64,000 nucleotides of DNA from Sandaracinaceae bacterium. Lineage in GTDB: Bacteria > Myxococcota_A > Polyangia > Polyangiales > Houyiibacteriaceae. The DNA is taken from the NCBI GenBank assembly GCA_020633075.1, contig JACKEI010000002.1, positions 434,001 through 498,000 of the forward strand, read 5' to 3'. A program made the translations under genes and the position numbers. Shown here piece by piece: positions 16,735-28,482 of this stretch. Position 1 is the stretch's first letter. Each line of letters begins with the position of its first letter. Under the pieces are notes generated by a model. The model did no database searches and was not told the DNA's origin. It saw only the letters and a program-made list of their open reading frames with translations.

Positions 16735-17919
16735 ATGATCCACACGCTCGCCATCTCCAACTACCGCTCCATCCTGGAACTCGTCGTGGAGCTGGGGGCG
16801 CTCAACGTCGTGTCGGGTCCGAACGGCGCGGGCAAGTCCAACCTGTACCGCGCGCTCCGGCTCCTGGCGCAGACCGCGACGGGTGGCGTGGTCGGCGCGC
16901 TGGCTCGGGAGGGGGGGCTCGCCTCGTCGTTCTGGGCGGGGCCCGGGGTTCTCTCGGACGGCATGAAGTCTGGCGCGGTCGCGGTCGAAGGCACGGTCAG
17001 TCAGCGCCGCAAGCGTCTGCGCTTGGGCTTCGCCTCGGACGACTTCGGCTACAGCATCTCGCTCGGGCTGCCCCCGCAGGCCTCACCGCCGCCGCCCGAC
17101 GCTTCCTGGTTCTTGAAAGACCCCGAGGTCAAGCGCGAGTGCATCTGGGCGGGGCCGTACTATCGCCGCGCAGCGGCGCTGGTAGATCGCGAGGGCAGCA
17201 TCGTGAAGCACCGGCAGGGGCGCAGCTGGTCCGTCGTGCCGGAGCCCGTGCCCACGTACGACAGCCTGTTCACTCACATCGCAGACCCAGCCAGCGCGCC
17301 CGAGGTGTTCCATCTGCGCGACCGCATCCAAGCGTTTCGCTTCTACGACCACTTCCGCACGGACCGGGACGCACCCGCCCGCCAGCCGCAGCTGGGCACG
17401 CGCACACCGGTCATGCACCACGACGGGCGCGATGTGGCCGCGGCGCTGCGCACCATCGAAGAGGTTGGCGACGTGGGCGCGCTGCGCGAGACCATCGCGG
17501 ACGCATTCCCCGGTTGCTCGCTTCACGCGGAGCAGCTGGGCGACGGGCTCTTCGGTCTGTCCTTCACGCAGCACGGGCTCCTGCGGCCCCTGTCGGGCGC
17601 CGAGCTCTCCGACGGAACGCTGCGCTACATCCTGTGGGTGGTCGCGTTGCTCACCCCGCGCCCGCCCGAGGTCATGGTCCTGAACGAGCCCGAGACCAGC
17701 CTGCACCCGGACCTGGTCCCGGCGCTGGGCCGCCTCATCCGGCACACCGCCGAGCGCTCGCAGGTGTGGGTCATCACGCACTCGGCCGCGCTCATGCGCG
17801 CGCTCGATGACGCGGAAGACGTGCGCCACATCGTGCTCCAGAAGACGCTGGGCCAGACCGAGGTGGTGGGGCAGCGGCTGTTGGACACGCCCGCGTGGCA
17901 CTGGCCAGACGGTGGGTAG
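16735..17919 (+). CDS. AAA-family ATPase (COG4637-like, RecF/OLD-type fold)
   Basis: Predicted ATPase of 394 residues with an ABC-type head and a short insertion instead of a long coiled coil. Walker A is GPNGAGKSN (28-36). The signature-like LSGAELSDGTLRYI lies near 290, Walker B is VMVLNEPETSLHPD near 315, and the H-loop VWVITHSAAL follows near 343. There is no TOPRIM nuclease domain, so it is not a full OLD nuclease. Relatives occur singly in many genomes with undefined roles. It stands alone: divergent from the lipoprotein gene, and followed by the promoter of the ArsR operon. Confidence 0.85.
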   Translation: MIHTLAISNYRSILELVVELGALNVVSGPNGAGKSNLYRALRLLAQTATGGVVGALAREGGLASSFWAGPGVLSDGMKSGAVAVEGTVSQRRKRLRLGFASDDFGYSISLGLPPQASPPPPDASWFLKDPEVKRECIWAGPYYRRAAALVDREGSIVKHRQGRSWSVVPEPVPTYDSLFTHIADPASAPEVFHLRDRIQAFRFYDHFRTDRDAPARQPQLGTRTPVMHHDGRDVAAALRTIEEVGDVGALRETIADAFPGCSLHAEQLGDGLFGLSFTQHGLLRPLSGAELSDGTLRYILWVVALLTPRPPEVMVLNEPETSLHPDLVPALGRLIRHTAERSQVWVITHSAALMRALDDAEDVRHIVLQKTLGQTEVVGQRLLDTPAWHWPDGG

Positions 17920-17935
17920 TGGCGTACCACGCGTG

Positions 17936-17964
17936 TTGACAACGCATAAGCGGGCGCTTATGTA
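17936..17964 (+). promoter_or_regulatory. promoter with embedded palindromic operator for the ArsR operon
   Basis: A consensus -35 TTGACA (17936-17941), a 17-base spacer and a -10-like TATGTA (17959-17964) precede the ArsR start codon by six bases. The spacer and -10 are covered by the inverted repeat CATAAGCGGGCGCTTATG (17945-17962), with two perfect eight-base arms around GG. A dimeric ArsR bound there would block polymerase. Transcription would begin at or next to the ATG, giving a leaderless message; no ribosome site exists in that space. Confidence 0.6.
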
Positions 17965-17970
17965 TTGTGC

Positions 17971-18300
17971 ATGCACAGCGCGGCTCCAGCCGAGAACAGG
18001 GTCTTTCAAGCACTCGCGGACCCCAGCCGTCGCGCCATCTTCGAGTCGCTGACGCAGGGCGAGGCCGCCGTGAAGGACCTAACGGCCCGCTTCGAGATCT
18101 CGCAGCCCGCGGTGTCGCAGCACCTGGCCGCGCTGCGCGACGCTGGGTTGGTGAACGGCCGGCGCGAGGGACGCCGCGTGTTCTACAGAGTGGAGCCCGA
18201 GGGCATGCGCCCGCTCATCGACTGGATCGCGCACTACCGCGCCTTCTGGACCGACCGCGTTGGGCGCTTGGAACAACTCCTCGAGAAGATGGACGAATGA
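17971..18300 (+). CDS. ArsR family repressor
   Basis: Winged-helix repressor of 109 residues, the first gene of a four-gene operon. The domain runs from FQALADPSRRAIFESL through the recognition region DLTARFEISQPAVSQHLAALRDAGLV to the wing GRREGRRVFYRVEPEG. There is no CVC metal-binding motif of the ArsR/SmtB metal sensors, so it belongs to the metal-independent branch that commonly sits with SRPBCC genes. ATG 17971 follows the promoter too closely for a ribosome site. It overlaps the SRPBCC gene by ATGA. Confidence 0.93.
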   Translation: MHSAAPAENRVFQALADPSRRAIFESLTQGEAAVKDLTARFEISQPAVSQHLAALRDAGLVNGRREGRRVFYRVEPEGMRPLIDWIAHYRAFWTDRVGRLEQLLEKMDE

Positions 18301-18737
18301 GCATCAAGGACATCACTGATCCCGGGCAGTCGAACGCGATCGCGTTCACGTTCGACTTGCAGCATCCCCCAGCGAAGGTGTGGCGCGCGCTCACGGACCC
18401 CACGCTGCTGTCCGAGTGGCTCTTGCCCGTGGTCGGCCTCGAGCTCCGGACGGGGGCCGCGTTCGAGTTCGCTGCGCCGCCGCAGCCCGGTTGGGATGGC
18501 GCGGTGGCCTGCCAGTTCCTGGAGATCGAGCCGGAGCGCAAGCTCAGCTGGTCTTGGGTGGTCGCCGACATCGACACAGTCGTGACGTTCACGCTCACCC
18601 CCACGACCTCGGGCACCTGTCTGACGTTGGTGCAGTCCGGCTTCAGGCCAGACCAGAAGCAGAACTTCGGCGGCGCGCGCTACGGCTGGAACATGATGGG
18701 CGCAAAGCTCGTCACTCTGCTCGGGAGGAGCCTATGA
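18297..18737 (+). CDS. SRPBCC (AHSA1-like) domain protein
   Basis: Protein of 146 residues with the START/Bet v1-like cavity fold. Typical landmarks are present: HPPAKVWRALTDPTLLSEWLLP near the start, the central strand RKLSWSWV, and the C-terminal helix GWNMMGAKLVTLLG. Members bind hydrophobic ligands or act like AHSA1; the ligand here is unknown. Four-base overlaps on both sides (ATGA with the ArsR gene, ATGA with the membrane protein gene) show tight coupling. ArsR-SRPBCC pairs are common in bacteria, often annotated as stress or detoxification units without biochemical proof. Confidence 0.9.
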   Translation: MSIKDITDPGQSNAIAFTFDLQHPPAKVWRALTDPTLLSEWLLPVVGLELRTGAAFEFAAPPQPGWDGAVACQFLEIEPERKLSWSWVVADIDTVVTFTLTPTTSGTCLTLVQSGFRPDQKQNFGGARYGWNMMGAKLVTLLGRSL

Positions 18738-18955
18738 GCTGGTCCAAGTGGATGCGGCAGAGCCACCGCTGGGTGTCGCTCGCTTTCACGCTGACGGTCA
18801 TCGCCAACTTTGCCGTCATGGCCTTTGGCCAGCCTCCCATGTGGCTCAGCCTGCTGCCGCTGCCCCCGCTCGCGTTGTTGCTCTTCAGCGGCCTCTACCT
18901 CTTCGTGTTGCCCTACACTGCGAAGGGGCGCGGCGGTCCGCGCGCCGAGGAGTGA
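18734..18955 (+). CDS. small two-helix membrane protein
   Basis: Inner-membrane protein of 73 residues with two predicted helices (about 13-32 and 39-60) and a short basic tail ending in Arg/Lys/Glu. A strong GGGAGGAG ribosome site precedes the ATG. It overlaps the SRPBCC gene by four bases and is nine bases from the DUF1801 gene. I recognise no family. Its coupling suggests it anchors or supports the SRPBCC or DUF1801 product. Confidence 0.75.
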   Translation: MSWSKWMRQSHRWVSLAFTLTVIANFAVMAFGQPPMWLSLLPLPPLALLLFSGLYLFVLPYTAKGRGGPRAEE

Positions 18956-18964
18956 CACGCTGCG

Positions 18965-19492
18965 ATGGCCGAGAAGAAGCCCGACAAGCCCGTTGCCAAG
19001 AAGGCGCCTGCCAAGAAGGCGCCTGCCACGAAGGCACCCGCCAAGAAGGCGCCTGCCAAGAAGGCACCCATCAAGACGGCGCCCACCAAAGGGCCCGTGT
19101 TGCTCTCGGGTGGCAACCCTCAGATTCCCAAAGGGGAGGGGGACGCGCCCGTGCAGGCGTACATTGCTGCGATGCCGGGCTGGAAGCAGGACGTGGGTCG
19201 CAGGCTGGACATGCTCATCAGCGCGGCGGTCCCCAACGTGGTCAAGGCCGTGAAATGGAACACGCCGTTCTACGGGGTGCGGGGGCAGGGGTGGTTCCTT
19301 GGGTATCACTGCCTCACCAAGTACGTGAAGGTCAGCTTCTTCCGAGGCACCTCCCTCACGCCGCTCCCGCCGGGCACATCCAAGCAGGCCGAGGTGCGCT
19401 ACCTCGACGTCTACGACGACGACGCGTTCGACGAGGTCCAATTCACCAAGTGGGTCGAGCAAGCCGCGTCGCTCCCGGGCACCAAGCTGTAG
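18965..19492 (+). CDS. DUF1801 protein with histone H1/AlgP-like basic tail
   Basis: Protein of 175 residues in two parts. Residues 1-45 are a run of PAKKA-type repeats rich in Lys, Ala and Pro, like the tails of AlgP and bacterial H1-like proteins. Residues about 60-170 form a DUF1801 (YdhG-like) domain, with PNVVKAVKWNTPFYGV and GWFLGYHCLTKYVKVSFF. The domain is a small alpha-beta fold often encoded with ArsR and SRPBCC genes. The tail could bind nucleic acid or be acetylated; neither is shown. It is the last gene of the operon. Confidence 0.85.
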   Translation: MAEKKPDKPVAKKAPAKKAPATKAPAKKAPAKKAPIKTAPTKGPVLLSGGNPQIPKGEGDAPVQAYIAAMPGWKQDVGRRLDMLISAAVPNVVKAVKWNTPFYGVRGQGWFLGYHCLTKYVKVSFFRGTSLTPLPPGTSKQAEVRYLDVYDDDAFDEVQFTKWVEQAASLPGTKL

Positions 19493-19525
19493 CGTGCACC
19501 AAGACGCTGCACCCCGGGTCGCCGC

Positions 19526-20074
19526 CTAGAGGTCGTCGTCCACAGGCGTGCCGGGCGGCCGCACGCCCACCTGCAGGGAGCTCCAGCTCGTCGCTTTCCA
19601 CAAGCCGCGGTTGTTCTTGCGCAGGCCCAGGGGCCGCGGGCTGTCGGCACCGCTACTGTGCACGAAGCGCTTGGCCGCGTCGCCCTGGGTCTCGCCGTGC
19701 ACCTGCTGGTCGCGTACGCGCACGCTGAGCGGGCCAGCGGGCAACGCGTAGCCCTGCTCGGGAGACGTGCCGGTCACGTAGCTGCGGGCGATGTGCGGCT
19801 GGGGGCCGTTGCGCTCCGCGAAGGCCTGCAGGTCCGCCCGCCGTGGCTGTAGCCCCTTGTAGCCCTGCGCGCCCTCTTCCAGCTGATCGCGGTCAATCGC
19901 CACGGTGAGGGCCTGTACGCCCAGCGCCGCGTCGTTGGCGTACATGAGCAGAGCCACCACGAACACGGCCGCGCCTCCCTCCGGCGTGTGAGCGACGCGG
20001 TCGCGCAGCGCCACGAACGTGTCCATGTCCGTGGGGATGCTGCCGACCGAGACCAGGTGTTCTTGATGCGCCAT
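19526..20074 (-). CDS. conserved hypothetical protein, DUF6935-like
   Basis: Soluble protein of 182 residues. Distinctive stretches are SIPTDMDTFVALRDRVAHTP, EGGAAVFVVALLMYAND near the start, ARSYVTGTSPEQGYALP in the middle, and SGADSPRPLGLRKNNRGLWKA near the end. These agree with what I recall of DUF6935, a family without known function, though I cannot confirm this here. The start is ATG 20074. It lies 54 bases downstream of smc, on the same strand, and could share its transcript. Confidence 0.68.
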   Translation of the reverse strand: MAHQEHLVSVGSIPTDMDTFVALRDRVAHTPEGGAAVFVVALLMYANDAALGVQALTVAIDRDQLEEGAQGYKGLQPRRADLQAFAERNGPQPHIARSYVTGTSPEQGYALPAGPLSVRVRDQQVHGETQGDAAKRFVHSSGADSPRPLGLRKNNRGLWKATSWSSLQVGVRPPGTPVDDDL

Positions 20075-20128
20075 GCGTCCCCTCTGGGGTGAGTGTGCGC
20101 GTGCCCCACGAGCGCGCGCTGCTTAGAC

Positions 20129-23737
<3,609 letters not shown>

Positions 23738-24073
23738 GGCGTGCTCCGAGGAACCCCCGAACCCATGGCTGATAGGTCCGTCTGCAACAACACGAAAGCG
23801 GCCCCGAGCCTGACTCGGGACGCCCGCGTATCGTCCGGGATCCAGCAGGGAACTACCACCGGGGGATCACGTTTGCAACCTTGATCCTCCACGACGAGTA
23901 GTGGCAATTTCGTGACCACCACAAGATGTTGTGGGTGTGGACGGTTGCCGCCACAGGTCGCGGACGGCGTGGCAGATCGTTTCGATCTCCTGAGAGGGTT
24001 GCGAACCGGCCACGCCGGCCCCCGTCGAGGGCCTCCAGCGCCACATCCGCATCCGGGCTCGCGCGGGGTGGAC
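23738..24073. other. intergenic region upstream of smc
   Basis: No gene is supported in these 336 bases. They separate the AgmX-type lipoprotein gene from smc, both on the minus strand, and must hold the smc promoter. A perfect inverted repeat CCACAAGATGTTGTGG lies at 23919-23934, with six-base arms and a four-base loop. It could be an operator or the end of the upstream transcript. I see no convincing -35/-10 pair. Confidence 0.5.
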
Positions 24074-25285
24074 TCAGTGCGTCTCGAGGGTGAAGGGGTA
24101 GGTGACCGACACCCGCCCGCCGCCCTCGGGCGCAGGAAACCGCCAGCTTGTGACAACCCGCGCGATGCACTGCGTCGCGCGGGTGTCGCCCAGCGTGTCT
24201 CCCACGGGGGTCGCTGCGGACACGTGGCCATCGGCCTCGATGAGGAAGCGCACGGTCACCGTTCCGCGGAGGTTGACGTCGCGCCTGAGGGCCTCGAGGT
24301 AGCAAGCCTCCACTTCGGCCAGGTGGGCACGAATCACGGTCCGGATGACGTCGGCGGACAGCGAGCCTCTTCGTTCGCTGGGGTCGGGTGCGCCGTCGGC
24401 CGTGGCTGCCGGGTCCGCATAGAGAGCGCCGGCCGCCGCGTCGGTTCCGGCTGTGGGCGGCGCCGGAGGCGGCACGCGCCCGCAGTGGCGTGGGTTCAGG
24501 CGGCAGGCCTGCTCCCAGACCACGCCGGCCTCGCTCGAGGGGTGCCCGCTGAGCAGGCCGTCTTCGAGCGCGACGGCCAGCCGCACGCACGACGGCTCGT
24601 GGTCACCGCGGAAGCAGGCCGCGAAGAGCAGCCGCCTGAGTGGCTCGGGGTCCTCGCCCGGCGCGAGGGTCGTCGCGGCCGCGAGCTCTGCGCAGGCACC
24701 ATGGTCGCCCAGCTCACAGGCGCGCTGCAGCAGTGTGGCGGCCTCGGGGCGCCGACCCGCTTGCGCGGCAAACCAGGCTGCGGCGCGGCAGCCCTCCGCG
24801 ACGTCGAGCTCGCAGGCGCGCGCCATCACGGGCTGCTGACAGCTGGCCGGCTCAGCCCAGGGCTGCTCGCTGCGCGCCCAAGCCACGCAACCCTCGGGGA
24901 GCCCCAGCTGGCACGCGCGATGGAAGAGCTCGGCGGCGACAGTGAGGTCGGGCTCCCGGCGCGTGTGGCCGCGGCGCACAGCAGGCTGCAGGTAGGTGAG
25001 CCCCAGCAGGTGGCAGTAGCGTGCGTCGCCCCCCATGCACTCACGATTGCACCGCTCCTCGTAGCGGTCGCAGGTGCTCGGTCCGCCATCCAGCGCGAAG
25101 CGGCGGGCATCCATCTGCGGCAGCGGACACGCTTGGGGCGGCTGGGTCTGCGCAGGCGTGGGCTCCGCGGCAGCTTGTGTTGCTGCGGGCGGTTGCGCAG
25201 CCCCACAGGCACCACAGAGCAAGCCTGTGATCACCGCGAGCTGCGCGCGCCGGGGTGTCCTCAGCCCTCCGCGTGTCGTGTGCAT
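24074..25285 (-). CDS. lipoprotein-like protein with Sel1-type region and AgmX/PglI-like C-terminus
   Basis: Exported protein of 403 residues. A hydrophobic signal ends in CGAC (weak lipobox, Cys near 26), followed by an Ala/Pro/Gln-rich linker. Residues about 85-290 contain repeated ACELG-x-x-x-GC and AxxLFxRACxLG units, resembling Cys-containing Sel1-like helical repeats. The last 100 residues read IRAHLAEVEACYLEALRRDVNLRGTVTV onward, the TonB-like C-terminal domain seen in Myxococcus AgmX and PglI, proteins tied to gliding motility. Start ATG 25285 is chosen over an upstream ATG that would bury the signal peptide. Confidence 0.8.
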   Translation of the reverse strand: MHTTRGGLRTPRRAQLAVITGLLCGACGAAQPPAATQAAAEPTPAQTQPPQACPLPQMDARRFALDGGPSTCDRYEERCNRECMGGDARYCHLLGLTYLQPAVRRGHTRREPDLTVAAELFHRACQLGLPEGCVAWARSEQPWAEPASCQQPVMARACELDVAEGCRAAAWFAAQAGRRPEAATLLQRACELGDHGACAELAAATTLAPGEDPEPLRRLLFAACFRGDHEPSCVRLAVALEDGLLSGHPSSEAGVVWEQACRLNPRHCGRVPPPAPPTAGTDAAAGALYADPAATADGAPDPSERRGSLSADVIRTVIRAHLAEVEACYLEALRRDVNLRGTVTVRFLIEADGHVSAATPVGDTLGDTRATQCIARVVTSWRFPAPEGGGRVSVTYPFTLETH

Positions 25286-25382
25286 GCGGGCGAGTGTAGC
25301 GACAGTCCCCCACGCGTCTATCCGCGTCGTAGCGCTGCGCCCCGCTGCCCTCGGTCGCACTCGAGCGTGTACCGCCGGCCCC

Positions 25383-26465
25383 TCAGCGGAGGTCGTGCTG
25401 GTGGACCTCGGTAGAGCCCACGGGCAGCTCCACGTGCAGCCCGTCGAAGCCCAGCACCACGTCGTGGTCGCGCACGGCGTCCACCCCGCGCAGGAACATG
25501 CGCTCGGCGACGGCGTTCGGGGGCGGGGGCACCACGTGGCTGTACACCAGCAGCCTGACGTGCGCGGCGTTGGCGGTCTCGGCCGCCTCCACGGGGGTGG
25601 CGTGATAGCTCAGCGTGTCGCGCACGATCTGCGCGCGCTGCGCGTCGCCAGCGGCTTCGAGGCCGTCCGCCACGGCCAGCATCATGTGCGGCGACAGCGC
25701 TTCGTGGACCATCAGGTCCGCTCCTTCGCCCACGCGCGCCAGGATGTCCTGCTGGATGGTGTCGCCGCTGAACACGACGGAGCGCCCGCGGTAGTCGACG
25801 CGGTAGCCGTAGGCCGGGTCCACCGGGCTGTGGTCCACACGAAAGGCCTGCACCCGCAGCTGGCCACGCTCCAGCACGGTGACCACGGCGTCGGCGTCGG
25901 GGACGGCCACCGTGTGCGGCGTGAGCCGCGCGCCGCCGGGCGGCATCAGCGCTTGCCCGTGGTGCGCGGTTCGGTAGCTGGCGTCCAGCGCGAACGCGGC
26001 CATGAACCCCTCGGTCACGCGGGCCACGCCCTCCGGGCCGTATACCGGAAGCGCTGCGTGCCTCCCCGCCGCCCAGCTCTGCAGCACCACGTCGCCGAGG
26101 CCACCGATGTGGTCGCTGTGGAAGTGTGTGAGCAAGACCCCGGACAGCTGCTCGAGCGGCGCCCGGAGCATGGTCAGCCGCGAGGCCGCCCCGCCGCCGG
26201 CGTCGACCAGCAGCAGCTCGGTGCCCGCGTAGACCGCGATGCAGGGCTGGCTGCGCGCGGGGTCGGGTAGCGGAGAGCCGGTCCCGCAGAACACCACGTT
26301 CAGCGCTTCGGGGTTGTGCAGCGAGCGCCTCTGCGCTGCCCGACCGGCGATGACGCGGGCCATGAGCGCGTCTTGGACGCTCTCGGAGAACCACACGACG
26401 AGGCCCCCCGTGAGCAGGATGGCGAGCAGCGCGGCGCCGGCCAGGGACGTTTGCCTGCGCGTCAT
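25383..26465 (-). CDS. membrane-anchored metallo-beta-lactamase fold hydrolase (RNase Z/arylsulfatase type)
   Basis: Protein of 360 residues with an N-terminal membrane helix (about 7-27) and a periplasm-facing or cytoplasmic hydrolase domain. Zinc ligands are visible in THFHSDHIGG (about 110-119), the His of VDHSPVDPAYGYRV (near 212), and the Asp of FSGDT (near 232). Late His residues (SYHATPVEAAE and YSHVVPP) complete the site. The arrangement resembles RNase Z-like phosphodiesterases and secreted arylsulfatases; I cannot tell which. Its start overlaps the stop of the upstream DUF4261 gene by ATGA, so the two are coupled. Confidence 0.85.
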   Translation of the reverse strand: MTRRQTSLAGAALLAILLTGGLVVWFSESVQDALMARVIAGRAAQRRSLHNPEALNVVFCGTGSPLPDPARSQPCIAVYAGTELLLVDAGGGAASRLTMLRAPLEQLSGVLLTHFHSDHIGGLGDVVLQSWAAGRHAALPVYGPEGVARVTEGFMAAFALDASYRTAHHGQALMPPGGARLTPHTVAVPDADAVVTVLERGQLRVQAFRVDHSPVDPAYGYRVDYRGRSVVFSGDTIQQDILARVGEGADLMVHEALSPHMMLAVADGLEAAGDAQRAQIVRDTLSYHATPVEAAETANAAHVRLLVYSHVVPPPPNAVAERMFLRGVDAVRDHDVVLGFDGLHVELPVGSTEVHQHDLR

Positions 26466-27406
26466 GAGGCTCCGTGCCCGTGCGCGTCCAGGGGCGGTCG
26501 ACTGCCGTCTTGGGGTAGCCAGCGCAGCACGGGGCGCGGCTGCGGGGCGAGGCTGTTCTCGACGGGGTGGGCCTGCCAGCGCACCCCACCGGGCCCGTCC
26601 ACCGTGTCGCCGGGCTTGATGACTGGCCCTCGCGCGAGCACGTAGAGGCTGACGTTGCGCAAGAACGCGTCGACCTCACCGGGGTCGTAGTCGCCTTCGG
26701 GGAAGCAGGCCTCGTGGTCGGTCACGTCGAGCTGCTCCATCCCCAGCGTGTCCATCACGCTCCAGCCCGGGGCCAGCTGAAAGAGTCGCATGTTCGACCA
26801 GAGCGCCAGCGGCAGCACGTCGTGCTCGGCGTGCCACGCCAGCTCTTCGTCCACTCCCGCGGGTGAGCGCAGGACTTCGCCGTTGGGGTTGAAGTAGGCC
26901 AGCGCGCCGGGGGCCTTCAGCACCGCGCGCGCGACGTCCGTCACGAACTTCAGCTCCGCCAGCGGGTCGTAGTCTGCGGGCAGCACGGGCGCGTCGTCCG
27001 CGCCGCCCAAGATGTAGCTGGACTTGATGCGCACGAACGCGCGGTGGCGCGAGGAGACCTCCGTCGCGCCGCGCCACGAGAAGCACATGGCTTGCGCGCG
27101 TGCGAGGTTCCCGGGGAAGACCCACGGGCCGAAGAAGCCCATGCTCCACGCGCCAAACAGCTCCACCTGCTCTTGGGGGTCGCCCATGAGGTCCGGCCAG
27201 GGCTCGTCCACCACGTCCACGACGACGTACCCGTTCACCTCGGGGCGCATCGGGACCAGCAGGCTGGGCCGGCTCATCCAGCTGGGCGTGTCCGCGTCGG
27301 TGCGCGTCGACGCTCCGAGCGGGGCTAGCAGCGCCATGAGCGCGTCCACGGCAACGGGGCCATCGAAGAGCACGATCGCGGACTGAGTGAAGAACCCCTT
27401 CGCCAT
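26462..27406 (-). CDS. DUF4261 domain protein
   Basis: Soluble protein of 314 residues. The central block RAFVRIKSSYILGGADDAPVLP onward, with DPLAELKFVTDVARAVLKAPGALAYFNPNGEVL (about 135-190), fits the DUF4261 family, found scattered in proteobacteria and without known function. The C-terminal part (from about 215) continues with DTLGMEQLDVTDHEACFP. It overlaps the metallo-hydrolase gene by four bases. Starts at ATG 27406. Confidence 0.8.
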   Translation of the reverse strand: MAKGFFTQSAIVLFDGPVAVDALMALLAPLGASTRTDADTPSWMSRPSLLVPMRPEVNGYVVVDVVDEPWPDLMGDPQEQVELFGAWSMGFFGPWVFPGNLARAQAMCFSWRGATEVSSRHRAFVRIKSSYILGGADDAPVLPADYDPLAELKFVTDVARAVLKAPGALAYFNPNGEVLRSPAGVDEELAWHAEHDVLPLALWSNMRLFQLAPGWSVMDTLGMEQLDVTDHEACFPEGDYDPGEVDAFLRNVSLYVLARGPVIKPGDTVDGPGGVRWQAHPVENSLAPQPRPVLRWLPQDGSRPPLDAHGHGAS

Positions 27407-27523
27407 CGGCGGAGCATAGCCTCTTTCGGTCGGCGCGGATCACCGGCAGCGGGAGACCCCGAGCGCCGCTCTGAGAGCGCGCACAGCGGTGCGATGCGCC
27501 TCCTGGCCTCTGCGCGTTCGCGC

Positions 27524-27856
27524 CTATTGGCGGACGTCGGCCGGGGCGCCCATGACCGTGAGCGTGAGCATGAGGGCCACGAGCATGAGCACCCCCGTCA
27601 GAAACGCGAGGGGCTTGATGCTGCGGGCGCCCCAGCGGTCAGCGAGGCCCATGCCGCCAAACGCTCCCAGCACCACGCCGGCGAAGTTGCCGATGACCAT
27701 GGGGTAGGCCGAGCCCAGCCAGGCGCCGATGCCGACGCTGGCCATGAGGCCCAGGCTTGCGCCCGAGAACCAACCCAGCACCGTGGCGGCGCGCTGCGCC
27801 GGGGTCCGCAGCTCGGGCGCGGCGTCGCGGGGTGGGTCGGTGGGGTCTGTGGTCAC
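27524..27856 (-). CDS. small membrane protein
   Basis: Protein of 110 residues with a charged N-terminus (PTDPPRDAAPELRTPAQRAAT). Three hydrophobic stretches follow (about 24-42, 47-65 and 76-100), the middle one Gly/Ala-rich. GTG 27856 is chosen because upstream residues are antisense-like and Arg-rich. I recognise no family. It lies 53 bases from the stop of the lipoprotein gene upstream on the same strand. Confidence 0.68.
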   Translation of the reverse strand: MTTDPTDPPRDAAPELRTPAQRAATVLGWFSGASLGLMASVGIGAWLGSAYPMVIGNFAGVVLGAFGGMGLADRWGARSIKPLAFLTGVLMLVALMLTLTVMGAPADVRQ

Positions 27857-27909
27857 GGGCGGAGCATAGCAGCCCGGACGGTCGCGCAAGGGCGGCCCTC
27901 CGGTGCCGC

Positions 27910-28368
27910 TCAGTCGCGGCAGTAGGCCACGAACTCGGCGACGCCCACGACGGGCGTGCCCCACTCGGTGGCGAAGCGCTCGGCATCCGCGCGGGTGCGG
28001 AAGGCCACGGACACGGCGGTGGCTTCTTCGTCCAAGCCCAGCGCGGCCGCCGCGCCCTGGTCACAGCCGAGCTGCCCAGAGCCGGCCGTGGTGACCCCGC
28101 GTTCTTGAAGCTCCGCCATGAGATCCTGGACCACGGCCGGGTCACCGTCGTTCACGATGGCGATGTACACGCCGTAGGCGGTCTCCCCCTGCCTGGGGTT
28201 GAAGCCGGCCGGGAGGTCGCGGTGGGCCGAGCTGCCCCCGGCGGTGTCAGCCGCTTCCGGTTCCGTGGCCTCTGCGCCAGAGCCAGCGCAGGCCGTGAGG
28301 CCGAGAGAGAGCACAACACTCAGAGACGTGAGGAGCGCGTGGGGCGCCCGAGGCATGCGATGTGGCAT
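27910..28368 (-). CDS. small predicted lipoprotein
   Basis: Exported protein of 152 residues. The signal peptide ends in LGLTAC (lipobox, Cys27), followed by a Glu/Ala/Gly linker to about 52. The remaining domain (about 60-152) reads GVYIAIVNDGDPAVVQDLMAELQ and FRTRADAERFATEWG, with a beta-alpha-beta rhythm recalling SPOR or ferredoxin-like domains. I do not assign a family. Three Cys residues occur in the mature part. Confidence 0.72.
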   Translation of the reverse strand: MPHRMPRAPHALLTSLSVVLSLGLTACAGSGAEATEPEAADTAGGSSAHRDLPAGFNPRQGETAYGVYIAIVNDGDPAVVQDLMAELQERGVTTAGSGQLGCDQGAAAALGLDEEATAVSVAFRTRADAERFATEWGTPVVGVAEFVAYCRD

Positions 28369-28482
28369 GGCGCAAGATACGCCTGCGCGGTGGAAAAATC
28401 CCTGGGTTCGTTCGCTCGTTCGTGCGCCCAGCGCCGCTGTCCGTCTCCAGCAGAATGCCGGGGACGCGGCGACGTGGGCGGC

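Noticed and set aside
16735..17919. AAA ATPase as a phage-defence system
   Set aside because: No TOPRIM nuclease or partner nuclease gene adjoins it; neighbours are an ordinary lipoprotein and an ArsR operon.
26462..27406. DUF4261 protein as a toxin immunity protein
   Set aside because: I considered the DUF3396 immunity type, but the central motif fits DUF4261 better and no toxin or secretion effector gene is adjacent.
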